Notes: generated from the sequence alone by a model not told the origin. 64,000 bases of DNA from Amblyomma americanum (GCF_052857255.1 NC_135505.1:56269868-56333867); one strand, 5' to 3'. Counted from the first letter of the stretch, positions 9,966 to 20,580 are shown. Translations and numbers: made by a program.

Positions 9966-12525
9966 TACTCCTAAGAAGGACATTAAGTGTCCACTCTAGT
10001 TGTAGTGCGCTAACCTGGTATTTCTTACACTTAAATTACGTTCTATTTTCATGTACCATTTACAAAGCTTTCTTGAAACGCCACGAAAGACATCGCAAGA
10101 GAAACAGTGCGCTAGACAGGGGGTAAGGCTGAACACGTTACCAAGAGGGAGTGCCACTCCGGTTTAAAGTCGGTCTGTTTGTATCTTTTACTTAGATGAA
10201 AGATCACTGAAACCAAAAATAGATAAAACTGCGATGTCCTTTGGCCAAAAAAGGTGAACCTAGCATATGCGTTTTCTTACGACTGTATGCTAATGATTAT
10301 GTGTGTCAATAGAAAGGAAGAAAAAAAATAAATGAAAAGATTAGGGCGTTTCCCTTCTAAGCACGTAAGTATACTTAAGTGCACTTCGTGATTTTGCTCA
10401 GTTCAACGCTTTGTACAAGGCAGTTTTTACGCAGACATAACATGTGGCTCGGTTGTTCTGTCTTATACTTGCAGTCGTGAATCTCTCGTTTTTCTTTCTG
10501 AGTTCACTCTTTTTTGCCGCCTGAGTGTGCCATACCTTGCATACCCAAAAATTATAAACAAAACCATTTTTTCAACGGGAAAAAGTTGATGAGCGCAATT
10601 TTATCATATATTTTAACAATTTGTTTGCTATAAAGATTTTCGATATGATCAGAAGCGATCCCTTTTTGTTTTGAATGGCTGTCTGAACTGTTTGATGAGT
10701 TATAGAAACTCTATAAAACAATGTTTTTTGTGCATATTAGAAGATTGGACCACTGCCTTCAATATTTATGCACCAGTACTTTAACAGCTTTTCAATATTC
10801 AAAATTTTTGTCCAAGATTGTTAGACATATTTTACCCGCCGCAAGGGGCCAATCATAATTACGGGTGCGCAGTGGCGTATGTACCTTATCAGAAATTAAC
10901 CAATACACCTAAACGAAAGTATTGAAGTATGCGGAGTCTGACTAGTCATAGCACTAGAATCCAATAAAGCATCGCGAACCTGTGGTTTTATTACAGGTCA
11001 TGTGACTCTCAGAACCAGGAAATGCTAAAATTTATCTTCTTGGCGCAACACAAGCAACCTGTAGCCCCCAACAGAGGCATGTTGCGAAAACAAGACGAAA
11101 AATAGTGACTAAAAGCTTCAGAGCGCCTAATAAGACAGTTACAATGTAATTCTTCAGGGCACAGGAATAAAAATGTACACTGGTAAGTGTCCATGCCGCC
11201 AGATCAGATTATTAGTGACCCAAACAAGGCGTTAACAACAATTATGTGATAGTGAAAGGAAAGAGGGATAGCATCATTTTAGTCCATGTAACGACAAAAA
11301 CAAAGACTGCATATTTGTGCGCAAAGACTGTTTCCAATCTGCTTTTTTGTTATGTTTATATGATAATGAACAAAAATTGTGAAAGTACGTATTAGAGCCA
11401 GAGGTCGAGCTGAGATAAGAGGAAATGTTCATTCGTAGATGTTTGTGAGATATCTAGACAGCTTTCTTCTATACGCTGGGATCACATCTTCACACCATTT
11501 TATTCTTTATATTTGCACTAAACGCATTTTAGATAAGTAAGTTTAGGTGATAGTTTCGGAGGCACGATTGTGCATACATTCCTTTCTGCCACGTACTACA
11601 GGCAAGTTTGTTCTTGCACCGAGGAATCGGAAGTGTGTGGCTGTGTTTATACCGCAGGCAAAAATAATTTTTACGAAAAATGATGTTTCTTGCCAGTGTC
11701 TCTTTGCTAAACGTAATACAGAAAATTTATGTTAATTGAAATAAAGTAGCGAGTCGGTAAAATACAGCCATTTCATTTGGTGTTCGAAACACGCAAATTT
11801 TTGAGCTACGAAAAAAAGCTATTCTAGAATAAAGCATCTGGTCACACAAAAAAGTGGCCGTTTAATCTGCAGCGAACTCACAGTGATGTAGTGGCCTTTG
11901 CAGTGGTGCCATGGAGAATATGCAGGATTCGCTGCACAGCAACTGCCTGGTGAAACGTTAGAAGGAATCAGGAAGATGATGTCATACAATGTTTGAAGTC
12001 TGACGCACTTATGCTTTTGTATATGAGGACATGGGCTCAGGGAAAATGAAATTCGATGTCTGCAGCACTTATTCTGCGATTAATTTTCTGTTCGCTGAAA
12101 TACTAACGTAGAGGGCCTATTTATTATACGCCTCTGTTCTCAGTAAAATAACGCCGAAAAAATACTGCGGGTCAGCGACTTTAGCAAAGCTGAATATTTG
12201 CAAGCTGCACTTTTCGAGAGACCGCATACGGGCCGTGTTTTGAGGGACTCATAGAGTCAGTAGGAAGGAGGTTAATGTAGAATGAACCTTCTCAGACAAA
12301 ATAAGAAATAGTTCTTGTTTGGCTAGCTAGAAAGCATCATATTCGTATTGAGGAGTACTGTAGAAATTAGCAAGCAAATTTTAGCCAAGCGTATATCAAG
12401 ATTAGCCCACATACCTTGTCTGCGGAACAAAGGTTTCTCCCGTTCACTTCCAAATAACCCTGTCTTAATTAAGCCTAGTGCGGACAACTTAACCGTTCGG
12501 GTGTCCTTAGTCATTTCTCAGTGTG
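9966..12525 (+). other. No gene seen; holds repeat D copy 3
   Basis: About 2.5 kb without a supported gene. About 10440-10770 is the uninterrupted copy of dispersed repeat D, matching the copies at 2590 and 5420. Other open frames are at most 63 codons and look random. Confidence 0.5.
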
Positions 12526-12712
12526 AATGTCTGCTGTGCAAGTGGGAGGAGCGGGGTTCGAACCCCAGTGCCGCTGAGCATTTACTGAGTGAACTGCTTT
12601 AGAAGTGGGTCTCTGATCCCACCTTTAGAAGACGAAATACACTTTGTGACATGGCACTCATTGGCTACTAATGCCCTTGCGCGATAAAGTTTCATCATCA
12701 TCATCGAAAACT
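12526..12712 (+). mobile_element. tRNA-type SINE with ATC-repeat tail (family B)
   Basis: GGGGTTCGAACCCC is a perfect box B with a self-pairing T-arm. The body GTGGGTCTCTGATCCCACC and the tail CCCTTGCGCGATAAAGTTT followed by ATC repeats match the minus-strand copy at 2679-2904. The final ~65 bp also match the tail of the larger element at 31560-31842, which encodes no tRNA head. Confidence 0.75.
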
Positions 12713-13727
12713 ACGTGAGCGTTCGGAGTTAAGTAAACATTATATTTCATCACGAATTATAGCGATTGAGAATAATATGAATACCCCGTAAGAATTCTGT
12801 GAATAAGATGTAAAAGATAGCATTGCAATATTCGTATTGTATCCTTTGTTCTTCGGTATTCGCACATAACTAAGCATGTTTGCCGTAGATTCGCCAAAAA
12901 CGGTTCATTTTTTTTCAACAGGGGTGAAAATTGGGCAAAGCTGAATATGTTCAATGCGGAATACTTCAAGCGCTAGCAAAACCAAGCCCAAACCCAACCC
13001 TTGTGCAATGCCCCAAATATAGTACTTAAAGAGATAAATCCGTGATGCGATTTGGCCCTGCTCCTTGTGCAGAAAGGTATGCGCACGAAAAAACATGAAC
13101 AGTAATTACCAATCGCTCCTGCTAGAAAGCACAGAATCGAAGCAGTGATTTTTCCCATTTTCACTGAACTGAGCACATCTGATTCTTTCTGCAACGCACT
13201 CGAAGCTTATACTTCACGCTTCCTCGGCGCGCAGCTGGACTGCAGCAGGTATAAGAAAAAACGGAAAGTGCAATGGGCTTGAGTCGGACATCTGTCGGTG
13301 AGGCATGAGCTTCTTTTGCGACGCCCTGTTGTTTACCTTCGCTAGCCACGCTGGACAATGAAAAGCGACTGTGGAGGACAATAGGAAAAATGAAATGGAG
13401 TTGAACTCCCGTATTATTTGTTTTTTCACCACGCTGATTTTGCGACCTATCTGTGCTCTGTATTTTGCAATATGACCGGAATCAAAATAGGTCTGCACCA
13501 ATCACGTATTTTATTTTTTGTGCCAATATTGTATAGCAGTTAGCGAACATAGTAGTAGGGTTGAGTTGGCCATAAAGAGTACTGGCAACTTTCAACCTTC
13601 ACAAGAGCCAGTCGGCATACAGAACGTTTATTGTAAAGCAATTCGCAATTTTGGAGAGTTAAAAATAGTTATTTTAAGTACGAAAGTAGAACTTAACACG
13701 TGTAGTTGGTGACAGCTGCAGAGAAGT
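12713..13727. other. No gene seen
   Basis: Overlapping minus-strand frames of 63-95 codons at 12757-13501 have no domain, no signal peptide and no splice support. Confidence 0.45.
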
Positions 13728-14320
13728 TCATCAAAACTATTAAGGCGGAATCATTTAATGGCTCATTATCACGGTCATCGGCCGTTAGCAGAAACTGTCA
13801 CAGCTCTCTGGCCTCCTGCCTGGTCTCCTCTCTTTCGCTAGGCGAAAGTTGTGCGCCTCCTTATTGGCTCGTGCGCATGACGTCACTGTCGTCAATTGCG
13901 GGTGTCGGAGTGGTTATGCGCCACGCAGGATGACTCAACACATCGGCACGAGTGGCGGCCGTGTGGTCGACGGTGCGCCCTGACGTCACTGTCGTCAGGC
14001 GCTTAAGGTGGCCTCGCGATTGGGCGCTGTGTGACCTGACGTCACTGGCGAGGTGCGCGTGGCGACCGTCTGCTGGGGTGTAGTGTGGCGGCGGCGGTGG
14101 CGGCAGTTTACTTTGCAGTATCGTGTGCCTCGTCTCGCCAAATCAGTGTCTCCCAACACGCGACGTGCGGCAGCCGCTCAACGCAAGCGGCGCTCAAGAA
14201 GACATCGAAACGCTAGATACAGGCGCGAACGACGTTGCATACATCTAATAAACAAACAAACATTCACATAACTGTGTACGAGTTGTGTGCCTCCGTGGTG
14301 TTTCCGACGCAACAAATCGC
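13728..14320 (+). repeat. Candidate solo LTR or terminal repeat with three CRE-like sites
   Basis: Three copies of TGACGTCACTG occur near 13878, 13980 and 14037, two of them followed by TCGTCA. An ATTGG box lies just upstream of the first. The right part has AATAAACAAACAAACA at about 14247, followed by a GT-rich stretch, which is the layout of a polyadenylation site in an LTR. The plus frame 14053-14271 is arginine-rich and is not recognised. The boundaries and the LTR reading are inference. Confidence 0.4.
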
Positions 14321-14539
14321 CATTGGCAATGGTGTCAGGCTTCAGCCGTTTCACACTATAGTCACGACGAAGTGTCTTCGGTAATGTATTTTTCCTAGGA
14401 GCATTAAGTGAAAAAAATAATGAACGATTTATCGCAGTTAGGCCAAATGCGAACTAAATGCTCTTTCACTTCGGTTTTCAGTTCAGTTTTAGGCCGAAGC
14501 TCGGCTTTGAAGGTGAAGCGGTGTCAGACAAAGACCCGC
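14321..14539. other. No gene seen; left flank of the LINE insertion
   Basis: Contains CGCCATTGGCAATGG, a short palindrome, then unremarkable sequence up to the target duplication at 14540. Confidence 0.5.
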
Positions 14540-14552
14540 GAAATCGTAGCGA

Positions 14553-14691
14553 GTTGAGTTGAGTTGAGTGGTTGTAAACTACCGGTGGGATTAGCCTTGC
14601 AGTTGCTGCCGGCAATTGCTCCACCGTAGCGACACTTAAATAGAAATCACAGAAACACTGTCCGCAAAAACCCAAATAGACACTCCTGAGG
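14553..14691 (-). other. LINE 3' untranslated region and GTTGA-repeat tail
   Basis: The element ends on the minus strand in repeated CAACT units (plus strand GAGTTGAGTTGAGTTGAG at 14551-14568), not in poly(A). The adjacent block GGGATTAGCCTTGC through TGCCGGCAATTGCTCCACCG is repeated almost exactly at 48150-48215. That second copy is a separate short insertion of the same family. No AATAAA was seen. Confidence 0.8.
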
Positions 14692-15104
14692 TCACCATGT
14701 GGAGGCCAAATCCGTGTCCTGCAGGTAAAGTAGAAGAAGGCGAGAAGCAGCCCTTCTACTCGACTGGCTTCGGCGCGGGAAAACAATGTCCTGAAGAGAA
14801 CTGTGAGGAACTCCTACCTTCTTGACGGATCCAAATAACACAGCCCGTTCCGCGTTGTACAAAGTACAGCACAAGAGGTAATGTTCTATTTCACCGCACA
14901 CACCACACGTTGAACACAATGGTGACAACGCTAGGCCAGTCTTATACATCCACGCCGGCGTACGAGCAGAATCCGTGCGAACGCGGTGCAGCAAAGTGGC
15001 TTGGTACCTTTTGAGACCCTTGGTCACACATGGCTGATGAGGAGAGCTCCATAAAGAACTGAAGTGGCACAACACCACATCTCTGAACATTTGCTTGACT
15101 TCAT
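14692..15104 (-). pseudogene. LINE ORF2 carboxy-terminal zinc-finger region
   Basis: This frame follows the RNase H domain after a one-base frameshift near 15101-15105. It contains C-S-T-C-G-V-C-G-x-x-x-H-Y-L-L-C-C, a Cys/His cluster like the zinc knuckle found after RNase H in I-group ORF2 proteins. It is presumably RNA- or DNA-binding during target-primed reverse transcription. About 130 residues remain before the stop. The frameshift means the copy cannot express a full-length ORF2. Confidence 0.75.
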
Positions 15105-15825
15105 GAGGGACTCCCGGAGAGAGCTGTATGGGCGAGGTTGTCTGCTATCTCGTTGCCTAAGACACCTATGTGCGAGGGCACCCATTGAAAGCGTATAGAG
15201 AAGCCCTTGCTATGTAGATTCTGCATCAAACGTAGGGATTTAAGACTCAAGGCATCAGTGGGGAACCCGTACTCTAACCTTTGAAGGGCAGATTTTGAAT
15301 CCGTAATTATGACAGTAGGTTGAGGCGTACAACACCGTAGCTTCTTTAGAGCTACCTCAATGGCAACGCTTTCGGCCATTGTGGAGGACGCGACTTTAGT
15401 AAAACGAACAGACCAATCATACTTCAAAGACGGAATATGAAAAGCAGCTGCACTAGATCCTCTGACCTTGTCCACAGAGCCGTCTGTAAAAATTTGAAGA
15501 TGACTGGCATATTCGGTCTCAAGATGTTCCAGTACGAGCGAACGCATTGCCGCTAAAGGAGAATTCCGCTTAGCGCGAGCGTGGGGAATTGTCAAGGAAC
15601 AATCGAGGCTCGGAAAGGACCAAAGTGGCTTCAACGTCTTAGGTCGATCTCGAAGGTCGACACCCAGAGAACGAAGAGTATTTAAAGCCAAGTACGCCCG
15701 GGACTCAGATCTCTTTCGAAGGCGCTGTAGAAGCGCTCTCCCGGCAACAGTCTCTCTGAGGCGGCCAATTTGCAGCAAAAGTCTTTGTGAAGCGGCTAGC
15801 CGAAGGGGTTTCGATTGAGACTCAT
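15101..15825 (-). pseudogene. LINE ORF2 RNase H domain
   Basis: The minus-strand frame encodes a complete RNase H1-like domain, which removes the RNA strand after first-strand synthesis in I-group LINEs. All four acidic residues are in place: F-T-D-G-S, M-A-E-S, I-T-D-S-K and G-N-E-I-A-D, with the usual W-V-P-S-H-I-G-V-L-G run before the last. The frame extends upstream into the hairpin insertion at 15826-15963, so its apparent first ~16 residues are foreign. With that insertion removed it continues in the same frame as the reverse transcriptase. It ends in S-G-S-P-S and a stop caused by a one-base shift. Confidence 0.88.
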
Positions 15826-15977
15826 ACAGTACTGCATTGGCGAAAATAACGAAGCGCCGACCAAAAGGTGTTGTCAAGATGGAAGGACGTTTCGGTCGGC
15901 GCTTCGTTATTTTCGCCAGTGCATTCCCCCGACCAGACGAGATTTCGTCGAACCTTAGATTTCACAGTACTGCATTG
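15826..15977. mobile_element. 138-bp hairpin insertion with exact 14-bp target duplication
   Basis: ACAGTACTGCATTG is present at 15826-15839 and 15964-15977. Between them is a strong inverted repeat: GGCGAAAATAACGAAGCGCC (about 15839) pairs with GGCGCTTCGTTATTTTCGCC (about 15898-15917) around a ~35-base loop, followed by ~45 bases with a weak second hairpin. The net added length, 138, is 46 codons, but the insert brings stops. Removing it joins the reverse transcriptase and RNase H frames exactly. Family not recognised. The 14-bp duplication suggests retroposition. Confidence 0.85.
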
Positions 15978-17660
15978 TATGGAGCAGCCTGCGGAACGCC
16001 GAGAGCCCTCCTTAGTCCCATTCTGTGCAAAACCTCAAGGCGTTCCAGCTGCGATACCGAGGGGGAAATTAAAGGGAGGTGGTACATTATGCGACTTGTC
16101 ACCAGGGCATCGTGAAGCCTGATCATTGAAGCAGGATGGTTTCCCCATTGCTCACTAGCAACTCTAAGAAGCACATTCAGACGCGAAGATAGTGAAGCCG
16201 CAATCGAGTCCACAGCTCGTCGCCACTGTAGACGTGAGTCAATAGTGACGCCCAAAAAACGTATGTGGTTAACCTGACGAAGGCAAGACTGATCAAGGTC
16301 TATGCTCAGCCGCGCATACCGTCGTCCCCTACCTGGAAACAGGACGAAGCCAGATTTTTCCAACGAGAGAGTCAACCCAACACCTTGAAGGTAACTTTTA
16401 ACTGAAAGCACGGCCTGTCGCGCTAATAGAGCTAAGCGTTTGTGTTGATATCCGGTTAACCAAAGACAAATGTCGTCTGCATATATCGACATATGGACAT
16501 GCCTACAATGTTTTTGCACTTTTGCGGGAAGACCAGCCATGACAACATTAAAGAGCGTTGGGGACAGGACACTACCCTGAGGTACCCCTCGCGATACCGC
16601 CCTTTCGTAGCTCATTGTACTGCCTAACCGCACTCGAAATTTACGATCACTGAGAAATGAGTGAATGAATCGCAGAAGATAGCCCTGTACGCCTATGACC
16701 TGCAGACTATTCAGTATTGAGCTCTGGAGGACGCTATCATAAGCCTTTGATACGTCTAGGAAAATAGCTAGGGTTGAAAGTCCAAAAGCACTCTGATGTT
16801 CAATGTGGCTTATCAAGTCCAGGACGCTATCTTGCGCGCTTAAACCTGTGCGGAATCCAGTCATGCACGTTGGTAGTGCCCTTCTATCCTCAAGCCACCA
16901 ACACAAACGCTTACTTGCCATCTTCTCCATGAGCTTAGCGACACACGACGTCAGCGATACAGGACGATACGAGGCCGCGTCTGTCATCTCTTTGCTGGCC
17001 TTCAGCAGTGGGACTACACAAGCCACCTTCCATGAAGGGGGAACGTCACCAGACTCCCACACTCGATTGAGATAGGTTAGGAGCATCTTCCGGTGTTCCA
17101 GAGGCAGGTTCTGTAACATTTGATTGGTAATGTCGTCAGGACCTGGTGCACAGCGACGCCGCAGGCTGCGGAGCGCTGTCTTTAGTTCTCGAAGTGTGAA
17201 CGGGGCGTCCATAACAGACGGAGACGTAGCAGGCAGAGCGCAGGGATGAATTCCTGGTCTGGAATTTACAAATGCATCCGCAAATTCCTCTGCCAAGCAC
17301 ACGAGATGTTTCTGCGTGCGCAATGCAAGCGCCTCGAAAGGTTTACTCGGACGAGAGCCACCAGCAAGACTGCCAACGACACGCCACATTCTCGTTATCG
17401 GTGAGAAAACAGTCAAACTAGCGCAAAAGGATGCCCACTGGGACCTACAGACCTTGTTCGCATGACGTCTAATCGCAGAGTTGAGCCTGTTGAAAGTCGT
17501 CTTCAAGGCTCTGTGTTCCTTCTTCCGCAACAGTTGTCGCTCCGCCCTTCTGCGCGCTGCGCAGAGGTTCCTGAGTTTTAAATCCGGAGTCGGAAAATGA
17601 TCAGGTAGCTTGAGCGCCGTGGTAGCAGCCATCTTAGCATAAGTCATTTTGTCTGTCACA
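15964..17660 (-). pseudogene. LINE ORF2 reverse transcriptase domain
   Basis: An uninterrupted minus-strand frame of about 565 codons holds the linker and reverse transcriptase of an RNase H-bearing I-superfamily LINE. Visible motifs in order are A-P-G-P-D-D-I, Y-R-P-V-S-L-T-S-C, F-L-D-V-S-K-A-Y-D, S-R-G-V-P-Q-G-S-V-L-S-P, the catalytic Y-A-D-D at 16472-16483, and F-L-G-V-T-I-D. The apparent start (near 17659) is not the true start: the frame continues from the endonuclease after a frameshift near 17665. It ends at a stop created by the hairpin insertion. The long clean frame implies a fairly recent copy. Confidence 0.92.
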
Positions 17661-18230
17661 TCACCGGAAACACAGGCTAAGTGCTATCTGTATTTTGTCC
17701 CAATTAACATGGCAAATTTTAGGACCACGCAGATAGAAGTCGGCAGTAAACACAAATATCGGGTAGTGATCACTTCCCATTCAGTCAGCTCTTGTTGACC
17801 ACTGCACACGGACGTCAGGTGAATGTAAGGTTAGGTCTATAGATGTGGGTGAGGTTGGAGGCCGAAAGAAAGTGGGACTTCCGTCATTGGCCACGAACAG
17901 GTCCAAACTGTCGATGACATTTACAAGTTGGCGTCCGCGAGGATCTGTGTTCCTGTCACCCCAGGCAGGGTGGTGGGCGTTGAAGTCACCGCAGATGATT
18001 CTGGGTTCTGGGCAGCGGTCACAAAGTTGCTGGAGGAACAAAGCCATATCGACCTTCTTCCACGGGGACACGTATACTGATGCAATGGACAGAGTTCGGA
18101 AGGCGAGCCGAATCCTCACAGCCACTACCTCAATACTGTCGGTGCAAAGATCGGTGACGTTCAAAGCCACATGAGGAATCTCCCTTCGTATGTAAAGGGC
18201 GACACTTCCTGCGGGAAAAGACTATGCTGC
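17661..18230 (-). pseudogene. LINE ORF2 endonuclease, main part
   Basis: This encodes most of the apurinic-type endonuclease that nicks target DNA. Readable residues begin at about 18228 with F-P-A-G-S-V-A-L-Y-I-R, before the first methionine of the open frame. Downstream are I-I-C-G-D-F-N-A-H-H, with the catalytic Asp and Asn, and G-S-D-H-Y-P-I, with the catalytic SDH. A TGA at 17781-17783 lies three residues before that SDH motif, where a tryptophan codon is usual. A frameshift follows between about 17660 and 17700. The first ~67 residues of the domain are on the opposite strand at 19815-20018. Confidence 0.88.
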
Positions 18231-18231
18231 A

Positions 18232-18451
18232 ATTATTGTGGAAGAGGAAGACGACGCTGCTCGATCTGTTGTCACCTCAGCTCAGTAATTTTGCCTTGTT
18301 TTCTAGTTATTAACTAGGTTTTTTCCATCCTTGGAAGACGGCCGCGTCTTTAAGGCGGTACTGTCCCTACGGGAAGGGTACGGCAGCTCCGGCGCCGGTA
18401 TCCTTAAAGGGACAGCGCCATCCGAAGGAGCCCGGTGGGGCGGAGGCGGCC
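18232..18451 (+). other. LINE 5' untranslated region
   Basis: Lies between the inversion junction and the ORF1 start, about 220 bp and GC-rich near its end. By position it should hold the internal promoter of the element. The exact 5' end is not defined because it is fused to the endonuclease block at about 18222-18232. Confidence 0.6.
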
Positions 18452-19814
18452 ATGGCATCACATGGAGGGGATCTGCCAGTCATCAGGGACGTCCAGCAGT
18501 GCAGTGCGTCATCATCGCTCAGTGGGGACGACTCAACTATCGTCGCCTCTGACGAGGAAGTGGCCTACATGGCGGAAATGGACAACGATGGCTTCAAAGT
18601 GGTGAGTCATCGGAAGCACCGGACAGTCGGCATCCCAGTGATAGTTCAGCCAACAGAGAAAGGTGTTGACTTCAGAGAGTGGAACCCTATCAGGCTGTTC
18701 GATGATATTAAAGTACTACTGGGATCTGCTCCGATTCCCAGTCGCTTCACAACGCAAGGGGCTCTTCATCTAGATATCTCAACGGAAGAGCAAGTAGACA
18801 TTCTTCTGCGCTGCTCTCAGATCGGTGGCATACGAGTTCAAGCCCGGTTGCCACACTCTTACATGACTAACACAAGTGTTATAAGGGGAGTACCAGTGTG
18901 GTATTCGGAAAGTGCCCTTCTTGACTACTTGAAACCGCAAGGAGTTCTGCACGTGCGACGGTTAATGCGCCGGGTGGAGCCTGGAGAACAACAATGGGCA
19001 GCGAAGCCTACAAATTCTATTGTGCTAACGTTTGCTCCCAACACCGAGCGCCCTGGAATAATTGACCTTGGTTTCACCAAGTATGCCGTCCACGACTTTG
19101 TTGAAACTCCTCCCCAGTGCTTCAGGTGCCAACGCTTTGGACATATAGCGAGAGTTTGCAACAAAGATCAACGTTGCAAGCGGTGTGGTGGTGGCCATGA
19201 TTACAAAGAGTGCAAGGCAGATTTTGCTTGCGCTAATTGTGGAGGTGACCATGCAGCGAGTTTCAGTGGCTGCAAATTCCGTGTAAGCGCCTTACACCGT
19301 CGCAAGTCCTTCATTAGTGGCCCCAAACCACAACCTACTGAGAAGCCGATACATGCAAGTGAAGAGTTCCCTGCGCTCGAGTCGGAAGCTCGGGACGTGG
19401 TAGCAAGCGACGTCGCTGCACGACCTGATCCGAGCAAGTCGGCAACGGCCTCCGAGGGTGAGCTGGCTGTTCGATCTGCTTCTGCAAAAAGTGTCCATGT
19501 TCCTCAGTGACGAGATCACAGCAAGACTCGAAAAACATGGAGGACATCCCATTGCCTTAAATGAGATGCAGACACCAGCTACCGTGGCCAAGAGTGGGTC
19601 CCAGTCCCCGTCTTTTGTCGAAGTGGTGCGCCAGTGCGTGCCGCAAAATAAGGAGCTCAAAAGCCGGAATCTCTCCGACCTTCTACGCGTTTTGTTTGAT
19701 GTCCTGCGTTCATATAGCCAAGCGATGCAGCCTGGCACTTTGAAGAACTTTATACTGCTGGTGCTTTCCATTGAGACCTTGATCACCGCCTTCGCAGAGA
19801 ACTTCAACTCCTAG
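18452..19814 (+). pseudogene. LINE ORF1 (gag-like nucleic-acid-binding protein), one frameshift
   Basis: Starts at an ATG in GCGGCCATGG, an ideal eukaryotic start context. The protein has a variable amino-terminal part, a central folded region, and a cluster of CCHC zinc knuckles near residues 225-275 (C-F-R-C-Q-R-F-G-H-I-A-R-V-C, then C-K-R-C-G-G-G-H-x-x-x-x-C and C-A-N-C-G-G-D-H). It would coat LINE RNA in the ribonucleoprotein. The first frame stops at 19510. The continuation is in the next frame from about 19500 to a TAG at 19812-19814, so one base was lost or gained near 19505. The stop directly abuts the ORF2 ATG at 19815. Confidence 0.85.
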
Positions 19815-20020
19815 ATGGCTAGTTTTCTTCAACCTGTTGCAACTAAAAACCCTAGAAAAGTGCCGTTTATCATGCAATGGAACTGCGCTGGGATTATAAG
19901 TCGATTAGCAGAACTAAAATTGTTCTTGAAAGAGACCTGTGTTCCAGTTCTGGCCCTCTCGGAGGCTGGCTTGCCAAGTGGGAGGTCTTTGCCGGGATAC
20001 GTAGCCCACAAGAAATCGTA
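19815..20020 (+). pseudogene. LINE ORF2 amino terminus (start of endonuclease), truncated by inversion
   Basis: Begins with ATG immediately after the ORF1 TAG. About residues 20-34 read M-Q-W-N-C-A-G-I-I-S-R-L-A-E-L, the Asn-containing first motif of LINE endonucleases, followed by A-L-S-E-A, which carries the catalytic Glu. The frame runs to G-Y-V-A-H-K-K and then enters the target duplication. The rest of the endonuclease is on the opposite strand starting near 18228. Confidence 0.85.
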
Positions 20021-20028
20021 GCGACTCA

Positions 20029-20580
20029 TTGCGGTGGCTAATTGGTTAAGACGCTCGTCTACTGTGCCGGAGTGCCCGCGTTACCTGGAGTACCCGTTTC
20101 AATGGAGAACATTGATTTTAGGGGAGAGGAAAGGGAAGAGTATCTGTCTCATATATCGTTGGACACATGAACCGCGCGGTAAGGGAAGGGATAAAGGAGG
20201 GAGTGAAAGAAGAAAGGAAGAGGTTCCATAGGGCAGTGCTCCGGAATTATTTCGACCACCTGGGGATCTTCATCGTGCACTGGCATCGCACAGCACACGG
20301 GCGCCTATCCGTTTCGCCTCCATCGAAACGCTGCCTCCGCGGTCGGGTTCGAACCCGGGAACTCCGGGTCGCAACGCAAAAGGCACCCGTGTGCTCTGCG
20401 ATGTCAGGGCACGTTAAAGGTCCCGAGGTGGTCGAAATTACTCCGGAGCCCTCCGCTACAGCACACTTACTTCCATTTTTCTTTAATTCCCTTCTTTAGC
20501 CCTTCGTTTGCGGCGCGGTTCGGGTGTTCACCGAGATATGTGGGACAGTCACTGCGTTTTTTTCTTTCCTCAAAACTAGT
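20029..20580 (+). mobile_element. Sense family A SINE interrupted by an antisense family A SINE
   Basis: A degenerate sense head (GCGGTGGCTAATTGGTTAAG) lies at 20029-20110, and a matching sense body and long tail (GCACCCGTGTGCTCTGCGATG onward, trimmed here) lie at 20377-20580. Between them, 20111-20370 is a second copy in reverse: a tail related to 7900-7965, then the body, then box B at 20345-20356 (GGGTTCGAACCC), lacking the first ~35 bases of the head. The simplest reading is SINE-in-SINE nesting. No clean target duplication was found. Confidence 0.7.

Larger units (their letters stand above)
14540..20024 (-). mobile_element. I-superfamily LINE with an internal inversion, bounded by a 13-bp target duplication
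   Basis: GAAATCGTAGCGA occurs exactly at 14540-14552 and 20012-20024. Between them, the 3' portion of one LINE reads on the minus strand (about 18231 down to 14553) and the 5' portion reads on the plus strand (about 18232 to 20011). The endonuclease is split: its first ~67 residues are at the far right and the rest begins at the internal junction near 18222-18232, with only a few residues missing. This order, an inverted 5' block upstream of a sense 3' block, is the signature of twin priming during target-primed reverse transcription. All parts of the element are present, about 5.4 kb in total, so the source RNA was probably full length. Confidence 0.88.
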
